The notes under the pieces are model-generated. The model worked only from the letters and a program-made list of their open reading frames with translations, did not search any database and was not told the origin of the DNA. From NCBI RefSeq assembly GCF_000313135.1, contig NW_004457342.1, positions 174,729 through 238,728 on the forward strand: 64,000 nucleotides of DNA, given 5' to 3'. The stretch's first letter is position 1. The number at the start of each line of letters is the position of its first letter. Source of the DNA: Acanthamoeba castellanii str. Neff (Eukaryota; Discosea; Longamoebia; Acanthamoebidae). This document shows, piece by piece, positions 11,854 through 34,307 of this stretch. A program made the translations under genes and the position numbers.

Positions 11854-12543
11854 TTTCTGGACCCAACACCGATTAAATGAATTGAATTGAATTAAAAGTG
11901 GATCGAATGGAACTGCCGCGAACGAACACCAAGAAGAAAGGAGGGGGCACCTGGTGTCGATCTTTCCCAGCCAACAAGAGAGTTCAACGGCGTCAATGAC
12001 AGGGGGCGAGGCGAAGGTTGTTGTTCGTTGTTTGGGCAGGAACACAAGTAGCGAAAATGAGAGTGCCATTCAGCGATTGCCCAGCGGCTGCATTCCTGGC
12101 ATAGTTTCGCCAACCGGCGTTCTGCCAGGAGCAAACTGGGCCTATCAACCTCTTCATGGGGTGGCTGTACACTGCTCTTATGATCCCACCCTGCCCAAGG
12201 CCTCTGTGGAGGAGTGATGTAAGGCGTGAAGGTAAGCTGTGCAGCCGTCGGCTGGACGAATAGCAATAATTCGGCCATTTAGAGCCAGAGCGCGTTTGCC
12301 CGCCCCAATGCCGTGCAATCGGCGGTTTGCTCCCTACCAGTGGTGCCAACAATCAGCCGGCTGGAAGGGAGTGCTTTGTGTTCAAACGAGCAGCACCCGC
12401 TCTATCTCCTTGCCTCACGACCTTGCTGCACATGGGTGCCGACGAGGATCTGTGCGGCACGCATCCATGGGTACTCCCGCGCCCATAAATCATTCGATTC
12501 ATCATTCCGGGAAAAATCTGTAACGATCGAACCCGCAACCTTC
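11854..12543. promoter_or_regulatory. Intergenic between divergent BACK-SPRY and ABCC genes
   Basis: The flanking genes are transcribed away from each other, so both 5' regions lie here. ORFs crossing the interval lack ATG starts and homology. The ABCC gene's first coding exon with its initiator is probably inside this interval but I could not fix it. No clear TATA box was seen. Confidence 0.45.
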
Positions 12544-20874
<8,331 letters not shown>

Positions 20875-20944
20875 GCGAGCCACTTCAACCCTCGTTGCAC
20901 GTTCGCTTTCCATCAAAGAACAGTTTATTTTCCCACGTGTGCGG

Positions 20945-21376
20945 TCAGTCGAGGGTGGGGAGGCCGGCTTTGTTGGTCCGTCCGCGCAGGCGGTGGGCCT
21001 GGAGGTCGCGCACCCGCGCCAGGGCCGCCTGCAGCTCGCGGTCGGCCTTCTGCCTGATCGCCCGCTGCCGCTCGCCCTCGACCCGCATCTCCGCCCACCA
21101 CCCGCCCATCCACCGCGCCACTCGCTCTCCGTCCTCTTCTTCATCATCGCCCACCAAGTGGTCCTCCTCGTCTGCCTCCCGCCACAGCGGCGGCAGCCCC
21201 ATCGCGGTCCGCGGGCCAGTGTGGTGCTGGGATTCCACTACTGTGGGCCGATCCACGGGGAGTGGCGGGCGGCTGCCCTGGCGCATGGTGGCGACGGCGG
21301 TGGTGGCGAAGCAGCGAACGACCAGCGCAAGCTGGGTACTTCGAGCTGGGCTGAGATGTTTGGTCTTCATCATCAT
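20945..21376 (-). CDS. Small basic protein with likely mitochondrial presequence, unknown
   Basis: Single-exon ORF of 143 residues on the minus strand, ATG at 21376 and TGA at 20945-20947, tucked 70 bases after the ABCC stop in convergent orientation. The N-terminus (MMMKTKHLSPARSTQLALVV, then RCFATTAVATMRQ) has Arg/Lys/Ser/Thr and no acidic residues for about 30 positions, as in matrix-targeting presequences. An acidic stretch (EADEEDHLVGDDEEEDGE) and a Trp-rich helix (ARWMGGWWAEMRVEGERQR) follow, then a charged C-terminus. Size and composition would suit a mitochondrial ribosomal protein or respiratory assembly factor, but I recognise no family. Confidence 0.55.
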   Translation of the reverse strand: MMMKTKHLSPARSTQLALVVRCFATTAVATMRQGSRPPLPVDRPTVVESQHHTGPRTAMGLPPLWREADEEDHLVGDDEEEDGERVARWMGGWWAEMRVEGERQRAIRQKADRELQAALARVRDLQAHRLRGRTNKAGLPTLD

Positions 21377-21615
21377 AGCGTGGGGGAGGTCGAGGGGTCA
21401 GAGCAATGGACGTGCTCCTCTGGACCCCAGCAACAACTCAAGAGGCCTGACCGGTCGGGTGATGAGGGTTGACAGGTAGCGCTAGCAAAGCCGAGGGGCC
21501 ATAGCCGAGAATTCGCCGGAATGGAGCGTTTGTATTGGCGGTCGGCGTTAAAAAACCAAAAAAGAATACACGGACGGGTGTTGATCCCGAGGCATCGCCA
21601 CCCACGGGTCATAGA

Positions 21616-24600
21616 TTAGAAGCCCGGGTTCCACTCCGTGGAGACGAAGGAGTGGCCGCCGCCCAGGTAGTGCAGGCCGGCCATGGTCGACTCTTCCTCC
21701 TCTTCTTCCTCCTCCTCGCCTCGGTCGAAGAGCAGACCCACCCCACTCTCGTGTTCGTCGTCGCCTTCGCTTTCGTCTTCGTCTTCGTTCTTTTTCGCTT
21801 GATGGCCGTGGTACTGCTGCGTAACGGGGACGTACCATCGATCGTCGCCGAACATGTCGAGCAGGCCGTCGGAGAGGTCCACCACGCCGCCGCCATCGCC
21901 ATCTTCCTCTTCGGCCGGAACGTGGTGGTGGGTGGTGGTGGTCGCCGTCGTCGTCCAGCCGCCGAACATGTCGAGACCGCGCGGCACGCCTGAGCCGCCG
22001 CCGAACATCTCGGCCAGCGAAGGTCCGTCGTCGTTGTTGTTGACGCCCCTGCTGTCGGTCTCCCATTGCTGCCGAGGCTCGCTATTATAATCGCCACGGC
22101 CGCTCCCGGCATCGTCCTCGTCGTCATCACCGCCGTCGGTGCTGTCACCATCGAACAGAGCCCCAGCCGACGCCATCCAGTCCACGGCCTCCTCCTCGGC
22201 GGCCCATCCACTGCCAGCTCCTCCCTCGTGCTGATCCCAGCCGTGCGACGGCGCCGTGTTGGCCCACCTGACCTCCTCTTCGCCGTCGTGGTAGTCGTCG
22301 TCTGGGCTCGCGAAGAGTGCGTCCACGGCCGTCAGTTGATCTGCGCTCTGCTTGAGCGATGGGGCGCCCGCCGCCGATGACGATGACCACGACGACGACG
22401 AAGCTGGCTCGACTGAGTACTTCTGCTGCGAGGTGGCGCTGATGTGGCGCTTCTTGCGCTCGTCGCGCTCCTGCTGGCGCTGGCGCTCGTCTTTGTCACG
22501 CTGCTCGGCTTCGTCGCGCTCTCTCGCGTGGATCTCGCGTAGCCGGGCGCGCTCGGCCTCGTCGCGCTCGCGGTTGGCCTGTTGCAGAGCCTGCTGCTCC
22601 TGGCGCGCGGCCTCGCGCCGCTGCTTCTCGCGATCCAGCTCGGCCTGCCACGCGGCCTGGTCGCCCTGCCGCCGGGCGCGGTCGAGCCGCTCCTGGTGCT
22701 TCATCCCCTCGATCCGCCGCTGAGCCACCACATACCTCACGTTCTCACGCCGACGCCGGTCGACGCCGACGTCATCATCGTCATAGGCGTCGACAGCAAT
22801 GATGTTGGCGTTGATGAGGTGCTGCAGGACCTGGTCGCCGTCGAAGTGCTCCTCGTAGTCGCCGAAGTTGTCGACCACCTTGCGCAGCTCGGCCATGTTG
22901 GTGGGCCGGCTGCCCTTGGCCTCGAGCGACCCGAGTATGCGCTCGACCATGCGCTCGCGGCCCTGCGCGATGCCCCGCGCGCGCTCGCGCTCCAGGCGCC
23001 GCCTGCGCTCCAGCCGGCAGTCATCGCTCGTGAGCGCGCGCTCGTTCCACTTGAACTGGCGACAGCAGCCGCACACGCCCAGCACGCCGTCGGCCTGCAG
23101 CAGGGCCAGCACCTCGTCGGCGTCGATCTTGCGCACCAGCCGACACAGCGGCGCGATGAAGTTGCGCAGTTTGACGCGGTCGCGCGGCAGCATCACCACG
23201 TCGCGGTAGTTGTCGACGTCGGCCAGCGCGGCCTTGTGCCGCTTGAAGTCGTTTCGCGCATTCTTCAGAATCCACTTCTCGACCCTCTTCACGATCTTGA
23301 CGATGCTCGCGGACACGGCTGGGGCTGTCTGGCCGGACTGCGCGGCGTCGCCTTCGTTCTTTAGCACGTCGGGCTGTGTCGTGTTCGCCGCTTCGCTCTT
23401 TTTCTGGTCGGACACTCCGAGGACGCCCGCCGAGCGCAGGCCAGCCCAGCCCTCGTCAATGTCCTCTTCATTGCCGCCGTCGGCGTGGCGATCGTCGACC
23501 AGGCCGAGAAAGTGTGATGCCAGCATGTCCTGCGACGCGCCACGATCGCAGGCAAGCTCACGTTGGATGGCCACGAACTCGGCGACTTGGGCCGCCAGGT
23601 CGCACATAGCGCCGGAGCGGCCGCCCCGCTTGCCTACCACCCACAGCGCATCGGGCGGCGTCGACGATCCGGCGGCTCGGGCGGGCTGGTAGGCCGAGAG
23701 TCGGGCCAGGAAGTAGGCCAGCGCCGAGCCCATGAGGTGCTTCATCGATACCTTCTTCTCCTTCTGCTTTCTCTTCTTCATCTTCTTCGCTGCATCATCG
23801 TCCAGCAGCTTCTTGTCTTCGTCACGTCCGCCAACGTTGTCCCTGTCTTCGTTTTCGTTTTCGTTCTTTGGCTTCTTACGCTTCTTGACGTCAAGCTGGT
23901 GGAGCGAAACTTCGAAGCGCCGCGTCGCATGCCGTGGCTCCTCGCGGGCCTCTGCAACTCCAAAGACCCTGTCGGTCAGCACCTGAGCGGCGGGCGCCAC
24001 CTTCGCATCGCTTGTCGGCGGACTGAACGGGCGGTGGCAGCCGCAGCACGGGTAGACGGCCGGCCGCTTGGCCTTGCGTCGCGTCGCGAGGGCCTCCGCT
24101 GCCTCGGCGTCGTCGCTGCCGGTGGACCGAGGCCGGCGGTCGTCGCGGTCAGTGAAGAGGAGCACGAAGGTGGACTGGCCAACGTTGTCGGCAAGCACCA
24201 GATCGTAGACCTCGGGTGATGTGATCCCCACCTTCGCCACACTGCTCAATGTCTCGCCGTTAGCACACGCACACGCACACACGCACACACACGCACGCAC
24301 AAACACACACACCAGACACACTCACAGGCCACACGACACACACGACACACACGCACAATACAGGCAACGGACAGCACCTGTGAAGATCGACAAAGAAGAA
24401 GTGGCAGGGCGTATCAGGATTGGCGCAGCGGAATTTGCGCGCCTCGCTCAGCACCTCTTCCACCACTTCGTAGTAGGACGGCAGTCGCGGCCGCTTCGCT
24501 GCAATGACATCCGAAGTGATGAGCAGTCAACGCACGGCCGACACCAAGGACACACCACACACTACACACGTCACATGGGACACGCCATTTCGGTACCCTT

Positions 24601-24927
24601 GGGAGGACGAGCCCGCTGCGTCTGTTCCGACCTGCTCGCGAAAATACAAAATTACTCACCATAATAAGCATAAATAAATATGGAGGTGCGGTGCCTTGCA
24701 TCTCTGGGGGCGCCTCGACCTGCCCCGCGCCCGCCTCGAGCGGGTCGTGTATCGCCCGCACCACCACCCCGCCAGGGTCGGTCGGCGACTCGGCCTCGGC
24801 CTCGGCCTTCGCCTACCGTGGGTGCGGGGCGTTCCCCCCTGTCTCCACCACGACCACCGCCCCTACGATCGCCACGTCCTCGCCCACGAAAGCCACCTCG
24901 TCCGCGCGGGGCTCTGCCCTCTTCCAT
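21616..24927 (-). CDS. RG-rich, coiled-coil, acidic-tailed protein of unknown function
   Basis: ATG 24927-24925 opens an exon of RG/RGG repeats (GRGGFRGRGRGDRRGGGRGG), an RNA-binding style low-complexity domain. A GTGAGT donor near 24659 joins in phase to AKRPRLPSYYEVVEEVLSEA, then to a long final exon starting SVAKVGITSPEVYDLVL. That exon holds a CxxC-x-x-P piece (YPCCGCHRPFSPP), a Lys/Glu linker, and two similar helical units, each ending in a D-x-VL-x-x-L-x-x-x-x-(I/V) pattern (around 23080-23280 and 22790-22950). After a long Arg/Glu/Gln coiled coil (22440-22720), an acidic Gly/Ser tail ends at TAA 21618-21616. The two helical units could be winged-helix-like, but this is only an impression. 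Likely nuclear or RNA-granule associated; no family recognised. Confidence 0.66.
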
Positions 24928-25343
24928 CACTCTCAGGGTTGTTGTTGGGTTTGTGGGGTTTGCGGTGCGGTGAACTGCGCCTGGCTACTCAAGAATGCAA
25001 AATATGTTGAGAATTGGTATTCGGAGAATTAGAACCAAATTCCTGATTTTCATCGGTTTCATTTTTAGTATTCTTAAAATTCAAAATAAAAATAATGAAG
25101 AGTGATACAAGTAGGGAAACGAATAATAAGTGCAGGAAAGGAGAAACATCTGGGGCTCACGCATTTGCGCCAATTATGATCGCTTCGGAGTTGGTTGTGT
25201 TGTATTGTTTATAACACCAAGTCCGCAATTGGTGTTCACACAACCGAGACATCGAAAGACTCCGGCCACATCAACTTTATCGGTACTCTCCGGCTTGCTG
25301 GTGTATCAGGTGCATCAGCTTCCTCGCGCTCCGTCATCGCCCT
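24928..25343. other. Intergenic, promoter side of the RG-rich protein gene
   Basis: Nothing coding is supported. An AT-rich block (25010-25110) is unlike the flanking GC-rich exons. It should hold the 5' region of the gene to the left and the 3' UTR of the gene to the right. Confidence 0.45.
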
Positions 25344-27881
25344 TCATCGGCCATCGTTGGCCTTAGGCGCATTCTTCCGCCGCTTGGGCGTTTGGGCGGT
25401 TGAGGTGGAAGTCGTCGCGGCTTGCCCCGTGGTTGGGCTCCGGCGTCGACGTGACGTGGTCGAGCGGAGCAGCGACGACGGGGTACGCGGCCGGGTGGTG
25501 GTCGCCATCGAGGTGGTCGCGGCGGCGGTGGTGTGGAGGACCGGCAGGAGCAGCGGAGAGGCGGACAGGGACAAGTCGACCGAAGGCAGCGTGGTGGCGT
25601 AGGGGATCTCCATGTCGACCGTGTAGGGCGACGAGGGCTGCGATGACGAGGCCGACGACGGCATCGAGCAGTGCCCACCCCCGTAAAAGTGGGGCAGCGC
25701 TCCGCCACTGGCACGCCCGAAATGGTAGGGTGAAGCCGATCTCGAAGACGACGACGAAGCGAGGGAGAATCGCGGCTGAGATGCCGCATGATCGACGAGC
25801 GGTGGGAATGAAGTGGCAAATCCCGACGGCGGGTTGTTGGTCGCCCACGAGGACATCATCGGAGATGCGGCGGCGACTGCCGCCTCGCGCAGGCGCGCGA
25901 GGCTCATCCTCATCTTGGCCATCGCCCTGCGCGCCTCTTCTGATTCCGACTCGAAGCCTAGCAGTAGCCTGCCGGGCTCTACCGAGGGCGCCATCTGGTC
26001 CATCTCGGCGCCGCTATGCTGCTGTTGATGGTAGAAAGTGGGCTGCGGCTCCGACTGGGCGGGCGTCGAGCGCAGAAACTGGAGGATCTGCTCCTCGCCG
26101 GCCTCGGACAGCCAGGCCCACGGGTGGTCGCCGCCACCCAGCGTTGTGTGGGGCGACGGCGCGCGCTCTCCGCCGTAGGTGTAGTAGTGCTGCGGGCCGT
26201 ACTCTGGCGACGACAGCGGCATCGAGGGAGACGACGGGTAGTGATGGTGGTAGTGCCGCGCGGAGGACGGTGTCAGCTGTGGGCTAGCGGCAGTCTGAAA
26301 GACGTTGAGAGGGGCTGGCGGCGGCGGCGGCGCCGGGATCGAGTGGTCGATGAGCATCGAGTACCAGGTACCGGTCGGCGGCGGAGGCGGAGTCGGCGGC
26401 GGTGCGAAGAGCGCCGTGTTGTTGGCGAGCGTGGACGCGAAGATCGGCGTGGGCGCCACGGCCGCGTGCGAGTGCGAGTAACGTTTGTAGTCGTACAGGG
26501 AGTCGTCGTAGGGGTGCCGGTGCTGGTGCTGATGTTGGTGGGGCTGCTGGTGCTCGAGGCTGTGGAGCAGCGGGAAGATCAACGAATGGGAGTGCCGCCG
26601 CCCGACGGGATGAGGAATGTGGTACAGGCGCGCCGGGTCGTAGCGCCCGTCGTCGCCCAAGACCGAGAGCCGGTCGCTGGCCGGCACGAACGCTTCCTGC
26701 AGGAAAGCAAGGTAGCTACCCTGGTGCGGCTCGTTCCCGGGCACGTAGGCCTGTGCGGTGGTGGTGGTGGTGGTGGTCGTCCTGTGCTCGTGTTGGTCGA
26801 CCTGGGCGTCGTCGCTTCGCACTTTTTCTTCCTTCTCCGTCTCGGCTGCTGGCCGCTCCTCGTCGTCTTCGAACTTGAGCTCCTTTCGCCTTCGGCTGTT
26901 CCTTGGCGTCGTCTTCTGCGCCACTCTCCCTCGGCTTCTGCTCGAACGGGTGCTGGTCGCAACTCTGTTTCGGTTGTTGCTGCTGCTGCTGCTGTTGTGG
27001 TTGTGGTTGTTTTCCTTGTCGCCTTCCTCCACCTCGACCTTCTTCGCCTTCGCCTTGCCCCTGCCCTTTGTCACCGCCGACTCGCCAGTGTCCTGTCGCT
27101 CATCGAACGACGGGCTCGCTCTGGCTGCTCCCCTCCGTTGTCGCTTGGCCCGGTGCGTCGTCGTCGTCGTCGGCGTCGGCGTGGTGGGCGTGGTGGGCGC
27201 GCTGGGAGCTTCTTCCTCCTCATCGACCACTTGTTCCTGTTCGTCGACGCCGTCATCGTCATCATCGGTGTCGTTGCTGGGCTCTGCCTTGGCGCGTGAC
27301 CGCTTGCGGCTGACCGTGAAGTCCCACGTCTTGCCGTCCGACCGCTCGGCAAACCCGGAAAGCAGCTGGTGGATGCCCACCTGCTCGAGCGACCAAACGC
27401 GTCAGTGGATCCACACGCGAAAAATGGAGGGAACGCGAAAAGCGAAAATAGCGAAAGCGAAAGAGGGGGGGGGGGAAGTAAGAAGTGCTGATCACCTTGT
27501 CCAGTCTGTCGCCGCTCGTGAGGGCGTGGGCCAGGGTGGGTATGTTGGTCAGCGGTGTGTGTAACTAGGTTGGCGTAGAGAAGAAGATGTGAGCTTCTGT
27601 TGGAAGGCATGGGCAGTGGCTTGGCCGCTTGGCACTCATACACCACGCCACACCGCAGTCAACCACACGTCGCCGACACGAAACAGCCAAAGAAAGAATT
27701 TTGGTAGTGGTAGACCAGCAATGCAACAAATCGAGAAAACGAGATAGAGATGGGCACGCTCGAGAAGATGTGCGTGCAGGACCGACATAGATAAGAAAGA
27801 TGGGAGGACTGTCCCAGACCAAGCGGAGGGCACAAGGCATACCTGGGCCACTGTCAGTGACGGGCGTGCGGCCTGAGACAT
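25344..27881 (-). CDS. Low-complexity, probably nuclear protein with conserved-looking N-terminus
   Basis: Three exons on the minus strand. A 39-bp first exon (27881-27843) encodes MSQAARPSLTVAQ and ends at a phase-0 GTATGC donor. The second starts after an ACCTAG acceptor and encodes LHTPLTNIPTLAHALTSGD. The third (from about 27380) begins VGIHQLLSGFAERSDGKTWDF and stays open to TGA 25346-25344. The first 60 residues look globular. The rest is low complexity: acidic and Thr-Pro runs, KRSRAK/RAKRQRR/SRRRKELK basic clusters that would serve as nuclear localisation signals, poly-Asn/His/Ser runs, and a His/Tyr/Pro/Ser-rich half. The composition resembles transcriptional regulators, but no DNA-binding domain is recognised. 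About 710 residues. Confidence 0.66.
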
Positions 27882-29005
27882 GGCCGTGTGTGGCAATCGC
27901 GTTCCTTGTGGTGGTGCCACTGGTGGTAGTGTCCTGCACAGCTTCTTCTTGAACAACAGCAACAACAATGGGTCTCGGGTGCGTAGCGGTGTGTAGTGGA
28001 GGCGGAGTGGAGCGAGAAGTGATGGCTCTCTCGCCACGGGTCCGTGAAACCCTTGCGTCGTCTCCCGTCCTTCGGCCTATCTTTGGGGAGCGAGTTGGGA
28101 AAAGACAACACACGTGCGCGGCAAACACGGGAGTTAATATGGGGAAAATACTGTCGCACTATTGGTTCGCCCTTTATAGGTCCGGGCGTAACATGCGAAC
28201 AGCCCAAGATGGAGTTGACCGGTCGATGTGCAGTATTTTGTGCACACGTGCAGCCTCTCTGGCCAGGTGTATGTACCGGGGGGGGGTCTGGCCAAAGGTG
28301 AAAGATGGATGGATGGGTAGGCGATGTGGAAGTGGGAAGCTGGGTTAAGCCAAGGGGGGCGGGCACTAGACGGAAAGTGGAGGGTGGGTCGGACTTGAGA
28401 CTCGGTAGCAAGACGATCGGCTAAGTGCTTGGAGAGCGAGCTGCCGGGTGGGCTGGTGGTGGGTAGCGAAACTGACTGGTTAGTTTGGCGTTCTGCTTTG
28501 AGCGAGGCGCTATCAGAGAATGGACGACGGTGCCACAGAGCGGTTCTGGGTGTGGGGCCTGTGTAGGTACCCCAGATAAAAGCCTACGTGCACGTGTCGG
28601 AGTCACAAGGCCAACACCAAAGCGACGCTACACAGACGACGACATGCCCGGGCAAATTCCATTTCTTGATCTGAGTAACCCCCACTGATTAGACCTACGA
28701 GAAAGGGCATTACGGAAAGCGGGCCGGTCCCGGATTGGTCGTGGCAATATGTGTCAAGGACGGGATTGGCTGAGACCTTGTGCGGAGTTAAAGAGGTTCC
28801 TTATCAACCTCACAAATCGGTTACTGGGGCCGAACTTTATCCTTTCGTCCGTTGTCTTTGCCGTTCCCTGACGACGGCTTTTTTGCTTATCTGATGGTGC
28901 ATAGCACTCTTTCTCTTTTTCGCCAATCCTAATCCCTCCGTGTCGTGGCTTGTCGCGCTCCAGCCGGTGCGTGGATAGGCCATCACCCCCACTAACTGAA
29001 CTTGA
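27882..29005. promoter_or_regulatory. 1.1-kb intergenic interval upstream of the low-complexity nuclear gene
   Basis: The longest gene-free stretch of the window. ORFs within it are short, lack coding composition and have no homology. It contains a TTTATAG TATA-like element near 28173 and several G/C homopolymer runs (for example 28282-28289). No repeat or RNA gene was recognised. Confidence 0.4.
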
Positions 29006-30664
29006 CTAGTTGATTCGCAGTTTGTTGTTGGGTGCCTGGTCACGCTCGTCAGCGCTGTCGTCCAACACTTCCACCTGATGTTGCATCAACACCACCACAA
29101 CAACACCGCTTAGTCCGCCATACGCGATGCGCACCACCAAACAAGACACACAAAAAGGGCCGTACGGTGTAGTCGTCTACGTGGTCTTGCTGGTTCCGCT
29201 CATCCACATCGCTGTCCTCATCGTTGTCGTCGCTGTCGGTCTTCTTGGCGGTGTTGGCCAGAGGAGGCGACGTGGGTTTCTGCATCTCTTGCGATCTGTG
29301 TGAGAGGTCAGCAAATATCCATATTCCAGAATACCACAAGAGATAACATCACCCTAAAAATGAATTAGGAATAAACGAAATAAAAAACCAAACAAAATAT
29401 CACCCACGGTACCGGACGTGGGTGTAGGCCGCAGACGCGAGGAGCACCAGCAAGTTGGAGACCCACCACAGCCCTGCGTTTGGCGGTGGTCACCCGTGGT
29501 ACGTGAGCAAGGAGGGGTGCCGCACACCAGATACTGCAAAAGCGGACGGAGTTGCAAGCCATCGGACAAGCCACACACGACACACGTACCGCTCTTGACT
29601 TCGGAATTGGCCCACACGGCGATCACTGTCTGCGCGCACGCCTTGGCCGTGCCTGTGGCGGGGGAGGGGGGTTGGTGAGAGCTGGCAGAAGTAGTGTGGG
29701 TGATGTCGAGGAACGTACCACTGATGTTGTGGGTCAGAGGGGACGTAAACTTGATCTGCAGCATCGTCACCAAGCCGATCGCCACTGTGGGAAAACCACG
29801 CATTCCGTGCATTCCGCGCAATGACGGTTAGGGTTCAGTCGCACGCACAACAGACTGGAGGAGCGCACCGCCGAAGAATCCACCAAGAGTCATCATGGCC
29901 CAGAAGTAGAGGGAAGTGATCTTCTCAAACTCGGCCAGCTGAGTGGAGACAAGCGGCGTGAGTTGGATCATGATTAATCTGTTAATGGTGGTGAGGCGGT
30001 ACGATACCATCTCGTGCTCGCTGGCCATGATCATGAGCGGCACAAAGAGAAAGAAGGCGTTCAGGTTGTTGTACAGGGTCAACCTGGTCAGTAGAGGAAG
30101 GGGGTGGGCGAGATGAGCTCATCTCACAGATGCAATGACCGTGACACCAACAGGAGAGTTTGAGCAGCCTAGCGGGCGGCGTACTTCCAGGAATCGCCAT
30201 CCACGATGGGCAGGATCTTCTTGACGTAGATGGCGTTGAGGGCCACGAAGAGCGAGGCCAATACACCGTAGATGACACCTGGAATGGGCCAGCACCAGTC
30301 AGTCGGGAACAATCAGCACCTCTTGCGACGGCAGACGCAGCCGAGCCGAACCTCTGACAGACAGATCACCGATTTCGCCCTCCTGATCCACTCCCAGGAT
30401 AAACCCGAGCACGAGGAACAGACAGCACAGAAGCGCCTGATGACGGACCACACATGATGACCGGTCAGCGAGTGCACGCACACACACGACACACACGACA
30501 CGCGCGCGTGAAGGAGTTTATGAACCTTGGGGCTGGTCTTCTGTCCCAGCATGAGGTACGTAAGCAGCACGTTCCAGATGGTGGTCAGCGAGCTGTGGTT
30601 TCGACGACGGGCCGAGTGTCAGCAACACGAAGGAACGAGAGCAAGCAACCAATTTGTGTGTTTG

Positions 30665-30703
<39 letters not shown>

Positions 30704-31076
30704 TGTGTGGAACGAAAGAGTACCGGCCGACGTTGTAGAAGGACACGCCAATCTCCTTGAGGCAGAGGTTGTTGAAGGCGATCATGCCAACGAACACGGC
30801 CGACAGCGGAAGGCACTTGAGGGCCACATCGACCTTGACCTCGAAGCGCGGGAAGGTCTCGAAGAACGGGTGGAGCGGGCGAAAGAGGGGCAGCACCCAG
30901 CACGCCACGACGGCCACCAGGCACTGGAACCACGTGATGAAGAGCGGCGCGTCGAGCCTCAGATCGGGCGACGAGAGGAGGTACTTGTTGAGGAAGACCA
31001 TCGAGATCGACACCACCCAGTAGAGGGCGATCACCATCCCGATCTTGGTCGCTCGGTTCGCGTACGCTGCTTCCAT
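29006..31076 (-). CDS. SLC35C1: GDP-fucose transporter (SLC35C1 family)
   Basis: Minus-strand, about nine exons. ATG 31076-31074 starts [20 protein letters not shown]. The assembled protein follows human SLC35C1 block by block: [40 protein letters not shown], an [10 protein letters not shown] segment, [20 protein letters not shown], [46 protein letters not shown] and a final SAAYTHVR. In the family these ten-helix Golgi proteins exchange GDP-L-fucose for GMP, supplying fucosyltransferases. The C-terminus is acidic ([12 protein letters not shown]) and is completed by a small last exon ([18 protein letters not shown], then TAG 29008-29006) joined in phase 0. The 5' region is shared with the divergent RUVBL2 gene. 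Confidence 0.93.
30664..30702 (-). repeat. Intronic (GCAC)n, sense of the gene
   Basis: Ten GTGC units on the plus strand in the first intron of the GDP-fucose transporter gene. Confidence 0.9.
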
Positions 31077-31605
31077 CTTGGTGGGTTGAGCTGGTTGGCC
31101 CTCTGCACAATGTGTGCGCGTGCGGTGGTGCGCGTGCGGTGCGTGCGCGTGAGTGACTGGTGCAGGGGCCACAGCCACGGGAGCGCACGCGTGCGTTGAG
31201 GACTGGAAGACTTGCGTTGCAAGGAAGAGAAGAGGAAAGGGAAAGGGAAAGGGAGAGGAACGGGAGATGCAAAACAACAAATCTTTTGTGTAGGGGGAGG
31301 GTGAGAAGATGAAGGCTCAACGAGAGGGCTCAAAAGTTATACAGAATAGCCGATGACCCAACTGTCCACTAAATGAAGTCATATCGATCGATGTGAATGG
31401 GTACGTACGGGTACGAACTAGGATTGGGTTCGTAGATCCTGGCCACGACAGCGACTACAACGGGAAGAAGACTTCGAGGAAAGCTAAATCTCAGCTCAGG
31501 CTCACCCCAAAGAAGAAGAGCAGTCGACAAGAAGCTTCTCGACTTTCCTTTCTTCTCTTTTCCTTCTTCCTTTATCCTGGATTTAATCTCGGACGGAGAA
31601 GCACC
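31077..31605. promoter_or_regulatory. Bidirectional intergenic region, SLC35C1 / RUVBL2
   Basis: The two ATGs are only 529 bases apart and diverge, so this interval must serve both. It contains a purine tract of AAAGGG units (about 31228-31252, plus strand) close to the transporter side. No TATA box was recognised. Confidence 0.55.
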
Positions 31606-34176
<2,571 letters not shown>

Positions 34177-34307
34177 CCGGCCTCCCTCTTGTACGTGTGC
34201 CATACACATACACGCTTCCACCACCATATGGGCCATGCGTGCGGTGTGTGTTGCAATTCACTATTATCGAACACGCGCACGTGACTGGGGGTGATGCCCG
34301 AGACAAG

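Noticed and set aside
22582..23364. 260-codon plus-strand ORF opposite the RG-rich/coiled-coil gene
   Set aside because: Shadow of the Arg/Glu coiled coil on the other strand, with the Leu/Ala/Val/His composition expected of an antisense frame.
26016..27299. 427-codon plus-strand ORF
   Set aside because: Antisense of the low-complexity nuclear gene; Arg/Val/Gly-rich and without splice-compatible neighbours.
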